This document shows, one piece after another, positions 25,287 through 34,384 of a stretch of DNA of 64,000 nucleotides; positions within the stretch are counted from its first letter, which is position 1, and every line of letters begins with the position of its first letter. Source of the DNA: Bryobacterales bacterium (GTDB lineage: Bacteria; Acidobacteriota; Terriglobia; Bryobacterales; Bryobacteraceae); assembly GCA_027452065.1 (NCBI GenBank), contig DAIDHC010000110.1:1-64000 (forward strand), in the 5' to 3' direction. A model generated the notes under the pieces. That model was not told where the DNA came from, ran no database searches, and saw only the letters and a list, made by a program, of their open reading frames with translations. The position numbers were made by a program, and so were the translations under genes.

Positions 25287-27862
25287 CGCCGCACCTCCGC
25301 CACCGCCGCCCCGGCCTTTGGACCTTCGTACACCGACCGCAGATACTCGCCCACCTGGCTTCGCTGCGACGGGCTGAGCTTCTTCCAGGCCGGCATGGAA
25401 GTACCGGGGACTCCGTTCTCCAGGATCTTTTCGATCTCCTCCGTGTCCAGTTGGCGGGCCCGGAAATCGGCTGGCGCTGGGGCCATCGACCCGGCGGCGG
25501 GTCCGTCTCCAAAGCCCTTGGGGCCGTGGCAGGATACGCAATTTTCCTGGAACACCTTCTGCCCCGCCAGCGCCGCCTCGCTGGCTCCGCTCACTTCGAC
25601 TCCCGGGCCGTGCAGAGTCGCCACATACACGGTCAAGGCGCGCAGGTCCGCCGCCGAAAGGTCGCGCCACGCCGGCATCGCCGCTCCGGTTACGCCGCGC
25701 CACAGTGCCTGCCCGATGCGCGGTCCCGTCAGCGCCTCCGCCGTCAGGTTCACCGGAGCCGGCCACAACGCCTTTGCCGCCGGGCCGTCCCCTTTTCCGC
25801 TCTCGCCATGGCACCCGGCGCAGTTGCTCAAAAACAAATTACGTCCCCGCCGGTTCTCTTCCGCCGTTCCCGCCGTTTGGAAGAACGCCGGCCCGTCGAG
25901 GTTTCGATTTGCCTCCGCCGCTGGTCCGGGAACGTCCTGCTCCAGCCGCCGGCCCGCTCCCAGCACTTTCAGGTACGCCAACACCGCCAGCCCTTCTTCC
26001 TTCGGCCGCGCCGCGTCCCCATCGAACAGCCACGGATAAGCGGGCATGACGGAATCCCGCACGACGGCTCGCGGATCGTAAAGATGAGCCAGTTGCCAAT
26101 CGGCCGACCGCACGCCCGCCTCGCGTGCCAGGTCCGGTCCGATGCGCCGTGTCCCCCACTGCTGCGGATATTCATAACGCGTCTCCCACGCCTCGGTCGC
26201 GGGCCCGAACCTCTCCTCGTCCGCCCCCACAAACCGGACCTGCTGCGTGTGGCAATAGCCGCATCCCTCGCGCGCGTAAACATGCCGCCCCTCTTTTTCC
26301 AGCCGTGTCAGCGGCGGCATTACCGGGGGAGCCGTGTTGCCGATCTCCTGTTCCAGGGCCAACGCCGGAAGCACCCCCAGCGCGACAAACGAGAACACGA
26401 AGAACCCAACGCCGCCCACCGACGCTACCACCTGTCCGGCTCCCAGCCAGCGCGCCAGTGCTCCGCCGTCTTCAGTGGCCGGAACCTCGCGCTCCGCTTC
26501 CCCCTCGCTTTCTGTCTCTACTCGCGGCCCCCGTGTCAGGCCCAACCAGAGCAGCACGACCGCGGCGAGCACCGGCGCCCCAGTCAGCGTACGGAAGAGC
26601 CACAGCTCCCGCACCGCCCGCACCGAATCCAGCCACGGCTGCGGCCCGGTCCAAATCACCGCCTCAACCAGCCCCGCTGCTGTCAGGTCCACCACCATCA
26701 GCGCCATTCCGGTGAGCAGCATCCAGTACGACCACGCCACCAGCCGATCGTGATACCGCACCCCGGGCGTGTTCCGCCAGGCGTACGTCAATCCCCCGGC
26801 CGCTAGAAAACTCGCGAACCCGATCATCGCCAGATGCGAATGCCCGATCACCCAGTCGCTGAAATGAAGGAACCGGTTCACCGGCATGACGGCCTGCATC
26901 GACCCCTGCAGACTTACCACCAGATAGAACAAAACACCTGTCCAGACAAATCGCAGCGGCACGTCCGAACCCACCGCGCCCGTGCTGCCCCGCATCGACA
27001 GCAAAAGGTTCGTGACTACCAGCACGACATCGAAGCCCAGAAGCACCGAAGCCCACACCGCACCCATCTGTGCCGACATCGGCACGGAGGAGTAAACGTA
27101 GTGGTGAGTGCCGTTCAGCGGATAAAGAAAGAAGAGGAGCCAGAAACCGACAAGAGACAAGAAGTGGCTGTAGATCGGACGTCCCGTTGCCGCAGGAATC
27201 ACGTAGTAGGCAATCACCAGCGCCAATGGCGTCACGAACAGACCGACCGCGTCGTGAATCCATAAGCCGCTGAAGGCTGCGCCCATCGCCCCGGGAAGCA
27301 ACTCCGGCACGATGTTGCCGACCGGATAGGCGAGCGTAGTGAAAATCAACCCGCCCGCCAGGTACCAACCCGACACATAGAGCTTCCCTGGTCCAAGCCT
27401 CATCAACGGCACCGCGAACTGCGCGCACATCATGACGAAGGCGACGACGACGAAGAAATCGATCACCAGTGGAAACTCGGCCCACTCGAGAGGCTGGCTG
27501 AAGCCTGCGGCCACGAGCGTCCATCCCGGGAGGACGATGACAGCGTTCCACAGCCAGAACAGTGCCCAACCGAGCTTGCGGCTCATCACCGGCCGGTTCG
27601 CCAGTCGCGGCGTCGCATAGTAGGCGAAGGCCAGGAACGCGTTGCCGAGCCAGCCGAAGAAAATTCCCTGGGTGTGGTTGTAGCGGAGCCGCCCCCATGT
27701 CAACCACGGATAGCGCGTCAGGAACTCGGGGTCGTGCATCTTCGTCGCAACGGTGACGCCGAAAAGCACTGAGATCGCCAGAGTCAGCACGGCGGCCAGT
27801 CCGTGCCAGCGCACAAGCTTGTGTTCCACGGCCGGCAACGCGACACTCCGCATCGCCTTCAT
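25283..27862 (-). CDS. Fused cbb3-type cytochrome oxidase CcoN-CcoO-CcoP-like
   Basis: 859 residues from ATG 27862 (GGAGG about 8 nt upstream, ATGA overlap with sorB). Residues 1-445 are CcoN: low-spin haem b H63 and H343, high-spin b3 H341, CuB H203, H253 and H254, and the cross-link Tyr Y247 six residues before H253. After a charged linker, residues about 478-640 are CcoO: one membrane helix, CGYCH haem c (C534, C537, H538) and Met in DSVMPAYPW. Residues about 660-850 are a CcoP-like dihaem part: CAGCH (681-685) with Met 729 and CVSCH (775-779) with Met 823. Normally these are three separate proteins. The protein should reduce oxygen to water with three c haems as electron entry. It sits directly downstream of sorAB. 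Confidence 0.9.
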   Translation of the reverse strand: MKAMRSVALPAVEHKLVRWHGLAAVLTLAISVLFGVTVATKMHDPEFLTRYPWLTWGRLRYNHTQGIFFGWLGNAFLAFAYYATPRLANRPVMSRKLGWALFWLWNAVIVLPGWTLVAAGFSQPLEWAEFPLVIDFFVVVAFVMMCAQFAVPLMRLGPGKLYVSGWYLAGGLIFTTLAYPVGNIVPELLPGAMGAAFSGLWIHDAVGLFVTPLALVIAYYVIPAATGRPIYSHFLSLVGFWLLFFLYPLNGTHHYVYSSVPMSAQMGAVWASVLLGFDVVLVVTNLLLSMRGSTGAVGSDVPLRFVWTGVLFYLVVSLQGSMQAVMPVNRFLHFSDWVIGHSHLAMIGFASFLAAGGLTYAWRNTPGVRYHDRLVAWSYWMLLTGMALMVVDLTAAGLVEAVIWTGPQPWLDSVRAVRELWLFRTLTGAPVLAAVVLLWLGLTRGPRVETESEGEAEREVPATEDGGALARWLGAGQVVASVGGVGFFVFSFVALGVLPALALEQEIGNTAPPVMPPLTRLEKEGRHVYAREGCGYCHTQQVRFVGADEERFGPATEAWETRYEYPQQWGTRRIGPDLAREAGVRSADWQLAHLYDPRAVVRDSVMPAYPWLFDGDAARPKEEGLAVLAYLKVLGAGRRLEQDVPGPAAEANRNLDGPAFFQTAGTAEENRRGRNLFLSNCAGCHGESGKGDGPAAKALWPAPVNLTAEALTGPRIGQALWRGVTGAAMPAWRDLSAADLRALTVYVATLHGPGVEVSGASEAALAGQKVFQENCVSCHGPKGFGDGPAAGSMAPAPADFRARQLDTEEIEKILENGVPGTSMPAWKKLSPSQRSQVGEYLRSVYEGPKAGAAVAEVRR

Positions 27863-28239
27863 TCCGCACCCTCCATCCTCTGACCTGGTTCGCTCTGCCA
27901 CCATACGATGTAGTCCGCTATCGCGTCCACATTCGAGGCCGGCACCGGAGCCCCGTAAGCCGCCGCCATCTTTTTCACTTCAGCTACCCACACCTTGCGC
28001 GAGAAACGCGGCTGCATCGTGATGTAGCGCGCCGAGTGGCACGTCTCACAACTAGCCATGAACTGTTCGCGACCTGAGTGCGGCGGCAGAACTGGTTCGT
28101 TATGCGGGAGCACCAGCCGCACAGGTTGTTCGACCTTCTCCTCCGAAGTGCGCTCGCTCCGAGGGTGCATTCGCTCCATCCCGCCTCCGCCACACGCCGT
28201 CAAGCCAAGCAGTACAGCCGTCAGCCATGCGGCCTTCAT
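27859..28239 (-). CDS. sorB: Sulfite dehydrogenase cytochrome c subunit (lipoprotein, SorB-like)
   Basis: 126 residues. The N-terminus is a lipoprotein signal with lipobox LTAC (C16), so the protein is probably tethered by lipid. One c-type haem motif CETCH (C64, C67, H68) follows, with candidate axial Met residues in ITMQPRF or KKMAAAY. The C-terminal helix ADYIVWW is typical of small class I cytochromes. It overlaps the molybdenum subunit stop by 4 nt upstream and the oxidase start by 4 nt downstream. By family and position it accepts electrons from SorA and passes them to the oxidase. The symbol rests on this context. Confidence 0.82.
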   Translation of the reverse strand: MKAAWLTAVLLGLTACGGGGMERMHPRSERTSEEKVEQPVRLVLPHNEPVLPPHSGREQFMASCETCHSARYITMQPRFSRKVWVAEVKKMAAAYGAPVPASNVDAIADYIVWWQSEPGQRMEGAE

Positions 28240-29441
28240 ACCGCCTCCACGCTTACGCGTTCGATGACATTTCTCATGTACCCGCCGTGATTCCAGTAAC
28301 GCTCACTCTGTCCCTGGCCCGCCTCGTTCGTAGCCCGGGCGCGGATGTCGTAGCTCCCGGCCCGTTCCGGCCGCCATTGCATCCGCCACCGCCGCCATGC
28401 ATATCGGCCTAAGGGTGCGTCCAATTGTGCCTCACCCCAGCTCTTCCCGCCGTCGGTCGAAACCTCAACCGTGCGAATCCCGACGCCGCTGTCCATTGCC
28501 AGCCCTTGCGCCTCGTACACCTGGCCCACGCGCACCCGCTCGGCCGGCTCCGGCTTCACGATCACCGATCTCACGCTGAACTTGTTGATCGGCACCGTGT
28601 CCTCATCCAGCTTTTCCGGGTCCTCGCCCCCGTCCGGTGTGTTGGGAATGCGATACGCTTTCTCCATCCAAAAATTCTTCAGCTTTGTTTCGGCCGTCCT
28701 CACCGTCACGCGCCTCAGCGCCTTCACCCAGTACGTCGCATACCAGCCGGGCACGATCAGTCTCATCGGATAGCCGTTCAGAAGCGGCAGCGCCTCTCCG
28801 TTCATTTCGTACGCGATGATGGTGTCGGGATCGACCACCTTCTCAAGCGGCAGCGATTTCTCGAATGCCGGGGTTGTCACCAGCGGCGCCTCGTCGAGCC
28901 CGCGGAAGCTCGCCTCGATTGCCCCTGCGCCCAATCCGGCGGCTGCCAGCACGTCTTTCATTCGCGCCCCGGTCCACATCGCGTTCCCCATCGCCCCGTG
29001 CCGCCATTGCCCGCCCGGCACCGGTGGGTCAAAATAGCTTCGCGAATTGCCCGAGCACTGATTCACCGCCGCCAGCTTCACCGGCTCGAACTTCCGCTTT
29101 ATATCGTCGATGCTCAGCTCCAGCGGCTTTCTGACCTGGCCCTCCACCGTCAGCCGGAACGCGATCGGGTCGACGTAGGTGGGAATACCGGCCAGGTGCC
29201 AGCGGACGAAAAATGCCTCGTTTGGAGTGAAGTCCTGCTGGAAGTAATGCAGCGGCGTTTCCAGTTGCGGCGGCCGGTCAGTCAGCAGCCTGAGCGGTAC
29301 CTTCCCGGGAAAGCGCATCCAATGGTCCCGCGAGAGATCCATCCCCGCCCCGCCGGCGGGTTGATCGCGCTGGCATGCTGAGAGCGCGAGAGCCGCGGGC
29401 CCCAGCATCAGGAATCCTCGCCGGTCCAAGCTCGTTGACAT
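28236..29441 (-). CDS. sorA: Sulfite dehydrogenase molybdenum subunit (SorA-like, Tat-exported)
   Basis: 401 residues. The Tat leader DRRGFLMLGPAALAL ends in LSAC (C23), so it may be both Tat-exported and lipidated. The sulfite-oxidase fold carries the molybdenum-ligating Cys129 in VNQCSGNSRSYF, and R80 and H82 in FFVRWHLAG, the active-site pair known in bacterial SorA. A C-terminal Mo-co dimerisation domain (about 290-400) follows, with VEVSTDGGKSWGEAQL. The reaction is sulfite plus water to sulfate with two electrons to cytochrome c. It is first in the sorA-sorB-ccoNOP-like operon, and each junction overlaps by 4 nt. Other family members (YedY-like, nitrate reductase-like) are less likely because of the neighbouring cytochrome. 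Confidence 0.88.
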   Translation of the reverse strand: MSTSLDRRGFLMLGPAALALSACQRDQPAGGAGMDLSRDHWMRFPGKVPLRLLTDRPPQLETPLHYFQQDFTPNEAFFVRWHLAGIPTYVDPIAFRLTVEGQVRKPLELSIDDIKRKFEPVKLAAVNQCSGNSRSYFDPPVPGGQWRHGAMGNAMWTGARMKDVLAAAGLGAGAIEASFRGLDEAPLVTTPAFEKSLPLEKVVDPDTIIAYEMNGEALPLLNGYPMRLIVPGWYATYWVKALRRVTVRTAETKLKNFWMEKAYRIPNTPDGGEDPEKLDEDTVPINKFSVRSVIVKPEPAERVRVGQVYEAQGLAMDSGVGIRTVEVSTDGGKSWGEAQLDAPLGRYAWRRWRMQWRPERAGSYDIRARATNEAGQGQSERYWNHGGYMRNVIERVSVEAV

Positions 29442-29651
29442 AATCTCTCAAGCTAACGCCGATTGCCGGCGAGGGTCCAATCAGGAATATTGATTCCCCA
29501 TAGAGATCGCTAATGGCAGGATCGGAAGGGCCCCCGCCAACGCGTGCTGCTCCCACGCCGGCCGCGCGCGTGACGCATCTTCCAATCGTCCTCCGCGGAG
29601 ATCGTGCTCCTCACAGCCCGCGCCGAATCGATGGCGCGGATCTGCAAGCCG

Positions 29652-29948
29652 TCACCCGCCCGCAATGGCACCAATCACGAGAAACGGCTCGGCGCCTGTC
29701 GCCACAGGCTCCGGAAGGGCCGAATCCGGCGATTCATGCGATAGGTCTTCCGCGCAAGCGAAAAATCGCACGAACGCACGCCGCTTCCCGGTCACCTGGT
29801 CGCGGATCGTCCCCCGGAGCATCGGATATTGCTCCTCGAGCGCGTCGAGCACGGAGCGCTGCGTCACCGGGCCGTCGATTTCCAGCATCACCTCGCTTCC
29901 GGCCTTTGCCAGAGATCGCAGGTGCGCCGGCAGCATCACCCGGATCAC
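29652..29948 (-). CDS. MoaD/ThiS-family ubiquitin-like protein
   Basis: 98 residues with the beta-grasp order [41 protein letters not shown], and the obligatory C-terminal Gly-Gly (AIAGG). Such proteins are activated as thiocarboxylates to donate sulfur in molybdopterin, thiamine or other pathways. It starts inside the stop of the BNR-propeller gene (4-nt overlap), a pairing I recall in several phyla without an assigned function. Two molybdenum enzymes are nearby, but no moaE or thiamine gene is visible here, so its acceptor is open. Confidence 0.85.
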   Translation of the reverse strand: MIRVMLPAHLRSLAKAGSEVMLEIDGPVTQRSVLDALEEQYPMLRGTIRDQVTGKRRAFVRFFACAEDLSHESPDSALPEPVATGAEPFLVIGAIAGG

Positions 29949-31060
29949 GGTAGTGTCTGCACCTCTACCGAAAGCACCGCCGGAAGATCTCTGACGATCG
30001 CGGACCAGGTGTCGCCGCTGTCGGCCGATGCGTAGATCTGGCCGCCGGTCGTGCCGAAATAAATGCCGCAGGAATCCATCGAATCGACCGCCATCGCGTC
30101 ACGCAGCACGTTCACGTAACAGTCGCTCTGCGGCAACCCATCGCTCAGTGCCTCCCACTCATCGCCTCCCGTTCGGCTCCTGTAAACGCGCAGCTTGCCC
30201 TCCATCGGGTAGTGCTCGGAGTCGCTCTTGATCGGAACCACATAGATCGTGTTGGGCTCGTGCGCGTGAACGTCGATGACGAAGCCGAAATCGGTCGGCA
30301 GGTTTCCGCTCACCTCCTGCCAGGAGTCGCCCGAATCGTCGCTCCTCATGACGTCCCAGTGCTTTTGCATGTATAACCGGTTCGGCTTCGAGCGGTGCAT
30401 CGCGATCCGGTGTACGCAATGGCCCACCTCGGCTTCCGGATCGGGAATGTATTGAGACTTCAGCCCACGGTTGATCGGCTTCCAGGTCACGCCGGCGTCG
30501 TCGGTCCGGAAGGCTCCGGCCGCCGAAATGGCGATGAAGATCCGCGCTGGATCGTGCGGATCCAAAAGGATCGTATGCAGACACATCCCTCCGGCTCCCG
30601 GCTGCCATCGCGGTCCCGATCCGTGCCCGCGCAAGCCTGCAACCTCCTGCCACGTCTGGCCGCCGTCGGCCGATCGGAAAAGCGCCGCGTCCTCCACTCC
30701 GGCGTACACCGTGTCCGGGTCGGCCAGGCTCGGCTCCAAGTGCCAGACGCGCTTGAACTCCCACGGATGGGCCGTGCCGTCATACCATTGATGGGTTCCC
30801 GGCACGCCATCATAGGTGAATTTATTCCCAACCGGCTCCCATGTCTTGCCGCCGTCGTTTGAGCGCTGAATCAACTGCCCAAACCAGCCGCTGCATTGTG
30901 ACGCATATATCCGGTTCGGATCCGCCGGAGAGCCCTTCATGTGGTAGATCTCCCAGCCCCCGAAGTGTGGTCCGCTGACGTCCCACTTCTCGCGCTTCCC
31001 GTCGGACGTCAGGATAAAGGCGCCCTTCCTCGTCCCCGCCAGTACACGAACGCTGCTCAT
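29945..31060 (-). CDS. BNR/Asp-box beta-propeller protein (exo-alpha-sialidase-like annotation)
   Basis: 371 residues with an AGGAG ribosome site. There is no signal peptide: it starts [17 protein letters not shown]. Repeated Asp-box patterns ([40 protein letters not shown]) mark a five- or six-bladed propeller. The conserved [15 protein letters not shown] and [18 protein letters not shown] belong to the cytoplasmic WD40/YVTN/BNR-like group, not to true sialidases; the Arg triad and Asp/Tyr nucleophile are not evident. It is translationally coupled to the MoaD-like gene. A role in sulfur or cofactor transfer is guesswork. Confidence 0.82.
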   Translation of the reverse strand: MSSVRVLAGTRKGAFILTSDGKREKWDVSGPHFGGWEIYHMKGSPADPNRIYASQCSGWFGQLIQRSNDGGKTWEPVGNKFTYDGVPGTHQWYDGTAHPWEFKRVWHLEPSLADPDTVYAGVEDAALFRSADGGQTWQEVAGLRGHGSGPRWQPGAGGMCLHTILLDPHDPARIFIAISAAGAFRTDDAGVTWKPINRGLKSQYIPDPEAEVGHCVHRIAMHRSKPNRLYMQKHWDVMRSDDSGDSWQEVSGNLPTDFGFVIDVHAHEPNTIYVVPIKSDSEHYPMEGKLRVYRSRTGGDEWEALSDGLPQSDCYVNVLRDAMAVDSMDSCGIYFGTTGGQIYASADSGDTWSAIVRDLPAVLSVEVQTLP

Positions 31061-31279
31061 TCGATTCTCCTCTCCCCTACGCCAGCGTCTTGGCCGGCGG
31101 ACTGTCTTCTCTTAACACCTTGGGCAGCCCGCGCTAACCTGCGGTCCTTCGACGCGCCGCTGGCTTCCCATCGACATATTGTCGTTTAATACGGCTCAAA
31201 ATCGACAGCGTTCGAAAAAAAATCTGGCGATCCGTTTGCCGCCGGTCCCGGCGGCGTGGGGCGCCCCGCCGAGCCTTCC

Positions 31280-33586
31280 TTACGTCAGCCCGGACCGCCG
31301 GAACACCAGTCGTTTCAATGGGTCCACGGCTGCCAGATACAACGCCACCGCCGCCATCAGTCCTCCAATTACCACGGCCGGCAGCGCCGCCATCAACACT
31401 CCCCGGTAGGCCAACCAACCCACCAGCGCCACGTCGGCTGCCGTGCTCGCCAGCATCCACGTGCTCGGACGCGATCTCCACCATGCACCCCGCTCCCGAA
31501 TCAGGTAAACCGTTCCCTGTCCGCCGAATACGAGGGTCAGAAACGCCAGCGTCTGGACCTGGACCGCTGTCAGCCCCAGCGCGTTTCGTCCGGCAAACAC
31601 CACGCTGAGGGAAAACACAACCAGTAACCCGGCCAGCGGCGCCGCCGTCATCACGAGCGGCCGGATCTGCCACCGGTCGGGCCTCCGGGAAAAACCGACC
31701 CGGTCTGTGGCGATCGACATTGTCACAAAGTCGTTGGTGAACAACAACAGCACGATCATGACCGGCGTCACCACCAGCGTTTTCCCCAGCATCACACCCA
31801 GCGTCAGAAAAAGTGCCACCTCGAGGGTCTTGATGATCTTGTTCAACGTGTAGGTCAGCATTCGCTGGTAAATGCGGCGGCTGGTCTCTACCGCTCGCGG
31901 CACGTCGCTCAAGCCCGGGCTGGTCAACACAATGCTCGCCGCCGCCTTGGCCACGTCGGTGGCGTTCGCCACCGCGAAACCCGCCTCGGCCTGTTTCAGC
32001 GCCGCCGCGTCGTTCACGCCATCGCCGGTCATACCCACCACGTGTCCGGCCGCCTGCAGCGCCCGTACCAGCCGGAACTTGTCCTCGGGAAACACACCTG
32101 CGATGAGCCCGCACTCCACCGCTGCCCGCCCTGGATCCGCCCGCAGCCGTTCGGCCTCGCACGCCGCCCCTGCGATACCCACCTGAGCGGCCAGCGTCCT
32201 TGCCGTCGCTAGCACGTCCCCGGTTACCATCAATACGCGGACGCCTAGTTCGCCCAGTCTCGCCACGACGTCCCTCGAGTCCTTCCTTGGCGGGTCGAGC
32301 AGCGCCACGGCTCCCACCGTTCGCAAACCGCCGTCCGGTCCCGCTGCCACCGCCAATACACGGTAACCCTGCTCCGCCAGTTTCCCGGTCTCCGGTGCCA
32401 CCGCTTCCCCTGTCATCGCCGCTATCTTGTCGGGAGCGCCCTTCACCACCCGAAATGTTCGGCCGCCGTTCTCCACCTCCGCCTCGGAGCACTTGGTCGC
32501 CGGATCAAACGGAACAAACTTCCTGACCCGGTATCCCTCCCGCTTAAAGCCCCGCCGCCGGCACTCGGCCAGAATCGCCAGATCAATCGGGTCCTGTGTC
32601 GCCGCCTCAGAAGCCAGCGCCGCCCACAGGATCGCTTCGCCTTCGCCCGTCACTTCCGCCACGCTCAGTTCGTTTTCGGTCAATGTTCCGGTCTTGTCGG
32701 TGGCCAGTACGTCCATTGCAGCGGCTTCCTCAATGGCCGACAGGCGGCTCACCAGCACACCCCGCCGCGCCAACTCCTGCGTGCCCAATGCCGAGGCTAG
32801 CGTGAAGGTTGCCGGCAGAGCCACGGGAATCGATGCCACCAAGAGCATGAGGCAGAACGGCAGCACGTCGGCCCACCCCATCCCCACCCGCAGGGCATAT
32901 CCCATCGCCACCGCCGCCAACACCACGTCGCACGCCACCAGGTACCGCACCACAGTGAAAATCATCGCTTGCAGGTGCCCTGCCGCCTTCGCCTCGCGCA
33001 CCAGTTCCGCCGTCTTGCCGAAATACGTACGGCTGCCGGTCGCCGTCACCACCGCAGTCGCTTCCCCCCGCCGGATCATGCCACCCGCGTACACCACTCC
33101 GCCCGCCTCGGCCTCGACCGGCGACGATTCCCCCGTCACCGCGGAGTGGTCCACCAGTGCTCCGCCGTCCAGAAATCGCGCGTCGGCGGCCGCCATGTCC
33201 CCAACTCGCAGCCGGATGACGTCGCCCGGTACGAGTCCTGCCGCCCCAATCCGCTTCCATTCCCCGTCCCGGCGCACCCTGGCCTGAATCGTCAGCCGCT
33301 GGCGGAGTAGCTTAAGTGCGCGCTGTGCGTGGCTCTCCTGAAAGAAACTGAGCCCGGCGTTGAACGCGAGCAGTCCCCCGATCACCGCTGCCTCCAGCCG
33401 CCGCCCCAGCGCCAGTTCCAGGACCACCGCCGCCTCCAGCATCCACGGCACCGGCGCCCAGAATTTCGCTGCCAGCGTTCTCAGGGGATGCTCCCGCTCT
33501 TCGGCCACTTCGTTGGCCCCATATCGCCGCAGCAGCTCTTCCGCTTCCTTCGTGGTCAGCCCGCTGGCGTCGCCCGCCGTAGCCAT
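31280..33586 (-). CDS. Plasma-membrane proton-efflux P-type ATPase (P3A-like)
   Basis: 768 residues. Motifs are TGES (151-154) in the actuator domain, the phosphorylated D297 in DKTGT, KGAP in the nucleotide domain, TGD in MVTGDVLATA, and MTGDGVNDAAALKQA at the hinge. Membrane segment M4 is ASIPVALPATFTLA. This layout matches fungal/plant-type H+-ATPases found in some bacteria and archaea. The C-terminal autoinhibitory region of plant enzymes is absent: the chain ends soon after M10. It pumps protons out at the expense of ATP. It follows the DksA-like gene on the same strand after 247 nt. Confidence 0.9.
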   Translation of the reverse strand: MATAGDASGLTTKEAEELLRRYGANEVAEEREHPLRTLAAKFWAPVPWMLEAAVVLELALGRRLEAAVIGGLLAFNAGLSFFQESHAQRALKLLRQRLTIQARVRRDGEWKRIGAAGLVPGDVIRLRVGDMAAADARFLDGGALVDHSAVTGESSPVEAEAGGVVYAGGMIRRGEATAVVTATGSRTYFGKTAELVREAKAAGHLQAMIFTVVRYLVACDVVLAAVAMGYALRVGMGWADVLPFCLMLLVASIPVALPATFTLASALGTQELARRGVLVSRLSAIEEAAAMDVLATDKTGTLTENELSVAEVTGEGEAILWAALASEAATQDPIDLAILAECRRRGFKREGYRVRKFVPFDPATKCSEAEVENGGRTFRVVKGAPDKIAAMTGEAVAPETGKLAEQGYRVLAVAAGPDGGLRTVGAVALLDPPRKDSRDVVARLGELGVRVLMVTGDVLATARTLAAQVGIAGAACEAERLRADPGRAAVECGLIAGVFPEDKFRLVRALQAAGHVVGMTGDGVNDAAALKQAEAGFAVANATDVAKAAASIVLTSPGLSDVPRAVETSRRIYQRMLTYTLNKIIKTLEVALFLTLGVMLGKTLVVTPVMIVLLLFTNDFVTMSIATDRVGFSRRPDRWQIRPLVMTAAPLAGLLVVFSLSVVFAGRNALGLTAVQVQTLAFLTLVFGGQGTVYLIRERGAWWRSRPSTWMLASTAADVALVGWLAYRGVLMAALPAVVIGGLMAAVALYLAAVDPLKRLVFRRSGLT

Positions 33587-33698
33587 GCACCGGATTATCC
33601 AGGACCAGCCTTGTCCCGCACAAGGCCCGGCCGGCCGCGAGTGATCGCCGTCCGCAAATTTTTACCGCGCAGAGGGTCGAGAATCATGAGTCGGTCGC

Positions 33699-33718
33699 TG
33701 ATGCCCTTCGGGGCATCA
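33699..33718. other. Perfect 8-bp hairpin with cUUCGg tetraloop on the plus strand
   Basis: TGATGCCC and GGGCATCA flank TTCG, giving the unusually stable C(UUCG)G tetraloop if transcribed from the plus strand. Both flanking genes are on the minus strand, where the loop reads CGAA. It could stop minus-strand transcription from the DksA-like gene or belong to an unannotated plus-strand transcript. There is no U-tract on either side. Confidence 0.4.
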
Positions 33719-33833
33719 CACCATGGTCCGCTACCAGACCCGTATCCGCGCCCGGCGGCGGACTGCCGGCTCGGGGCTGGCCGCCGGCCTGGACGGCACG
33801 CGATTTCGAGCAAGCCTGTTTCAGCCGCGAACG

Positions 33834-34226
33834 TCAGGCAGCGGATTCGAAATCGCCCGTTTCCTCGACGCCGAGCAACTCCAATTCGGATTGGCACGGA
33901 ACGCAGAGGCGCGCCCACGGAATCGCATCGAGACGCCTGGCCGGAATCGGCCGCTCGCAGCGCTCGCAGATGCCGTATTCCCCTTCCCGAATCCGCGCGA
34001 GCGCCAGCCGGACTTCATGCGCGAGTTTCGCCCGTTGATCCAGGCGTTGCACCGCCATGTCACGATCGGTGTTCGATTTCACCTGGTCCAGCGGATCGGC
34101 GAGATACTCGACTCGTACTTCGTCCCGCTCCGAAAGCGGGATGGCCAGTTCCGCTTGCATGCCTTCGAGGATGGCCTTTCGCCGGGCCGTATCGAGATCG
34201 CCGAGGTGGTTTCCGTTGGTGGTCAT
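33834..34226 (-). CDS. DksA/TraR-family zinc-finger protein
   Basis: 130 residues from ATG 34226. An N-terminal helical hairpin (about 10-80) is followed by a C4 zinc finger with C87, C90, C108 and C111 (CERCERPIP, CVPCQ). DksA acts through the RNA polymerase secondary channel using acidic residues at the coiled-coil tip. Here the tip region reads EYLADPLDQVKSNTDRD, acidic but not the classical DxxDxA. It is divergent from the phosphoribosyltransferase gene (158 nt). Regulation of stress or ribosomal promoters is inference. Confidence 0.88.
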   Translation of the reverse strand: MTTNGNHLGDLDTARRKAILEGMQAELAIPLSERDEVRVEYLADPLDQVKSNTDRDMAVQRLDQRAKLAHEVRLALARIREGEYGICERCERPIPARRLDAIPWARLCVPCQSELELLGVEETGDFESAA

Positions 34227-34384
34227 GGCGTCGTTCCTCACTTCAAGCACCACTGGAAGCACGCTAAGAGCCAATTCGGCCCGCCATGGGGTCGCCCACG
34301 CCATCGCTACAATCAAGGCTCGGGATGATTGGGCCACTGCAGCGGTGGCCAAGTTGCTCTACATCGAAGAGGAAGGGGCGGATT

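Noticed and set aside
25134-25814. 226-codon frame ending in the small membrane protein
   Set aside because: Only the last 50 codons have plausible protein composition; the rest is a shadow of the oxidase gene.
24965-26806. 613-codon plus-strand frame opposite murJ and the oxidase
   Set aside because: Pro/Arg/His-rich shadow frame; both minus-strand genes show full family motifs.
29945-31060. True sialidase activity of the BNR protein
   Set aside because: Asp-box repeats alone do not show it; the Arg triad and Tyr/Glu nucleophile are not visible and there is no leader.
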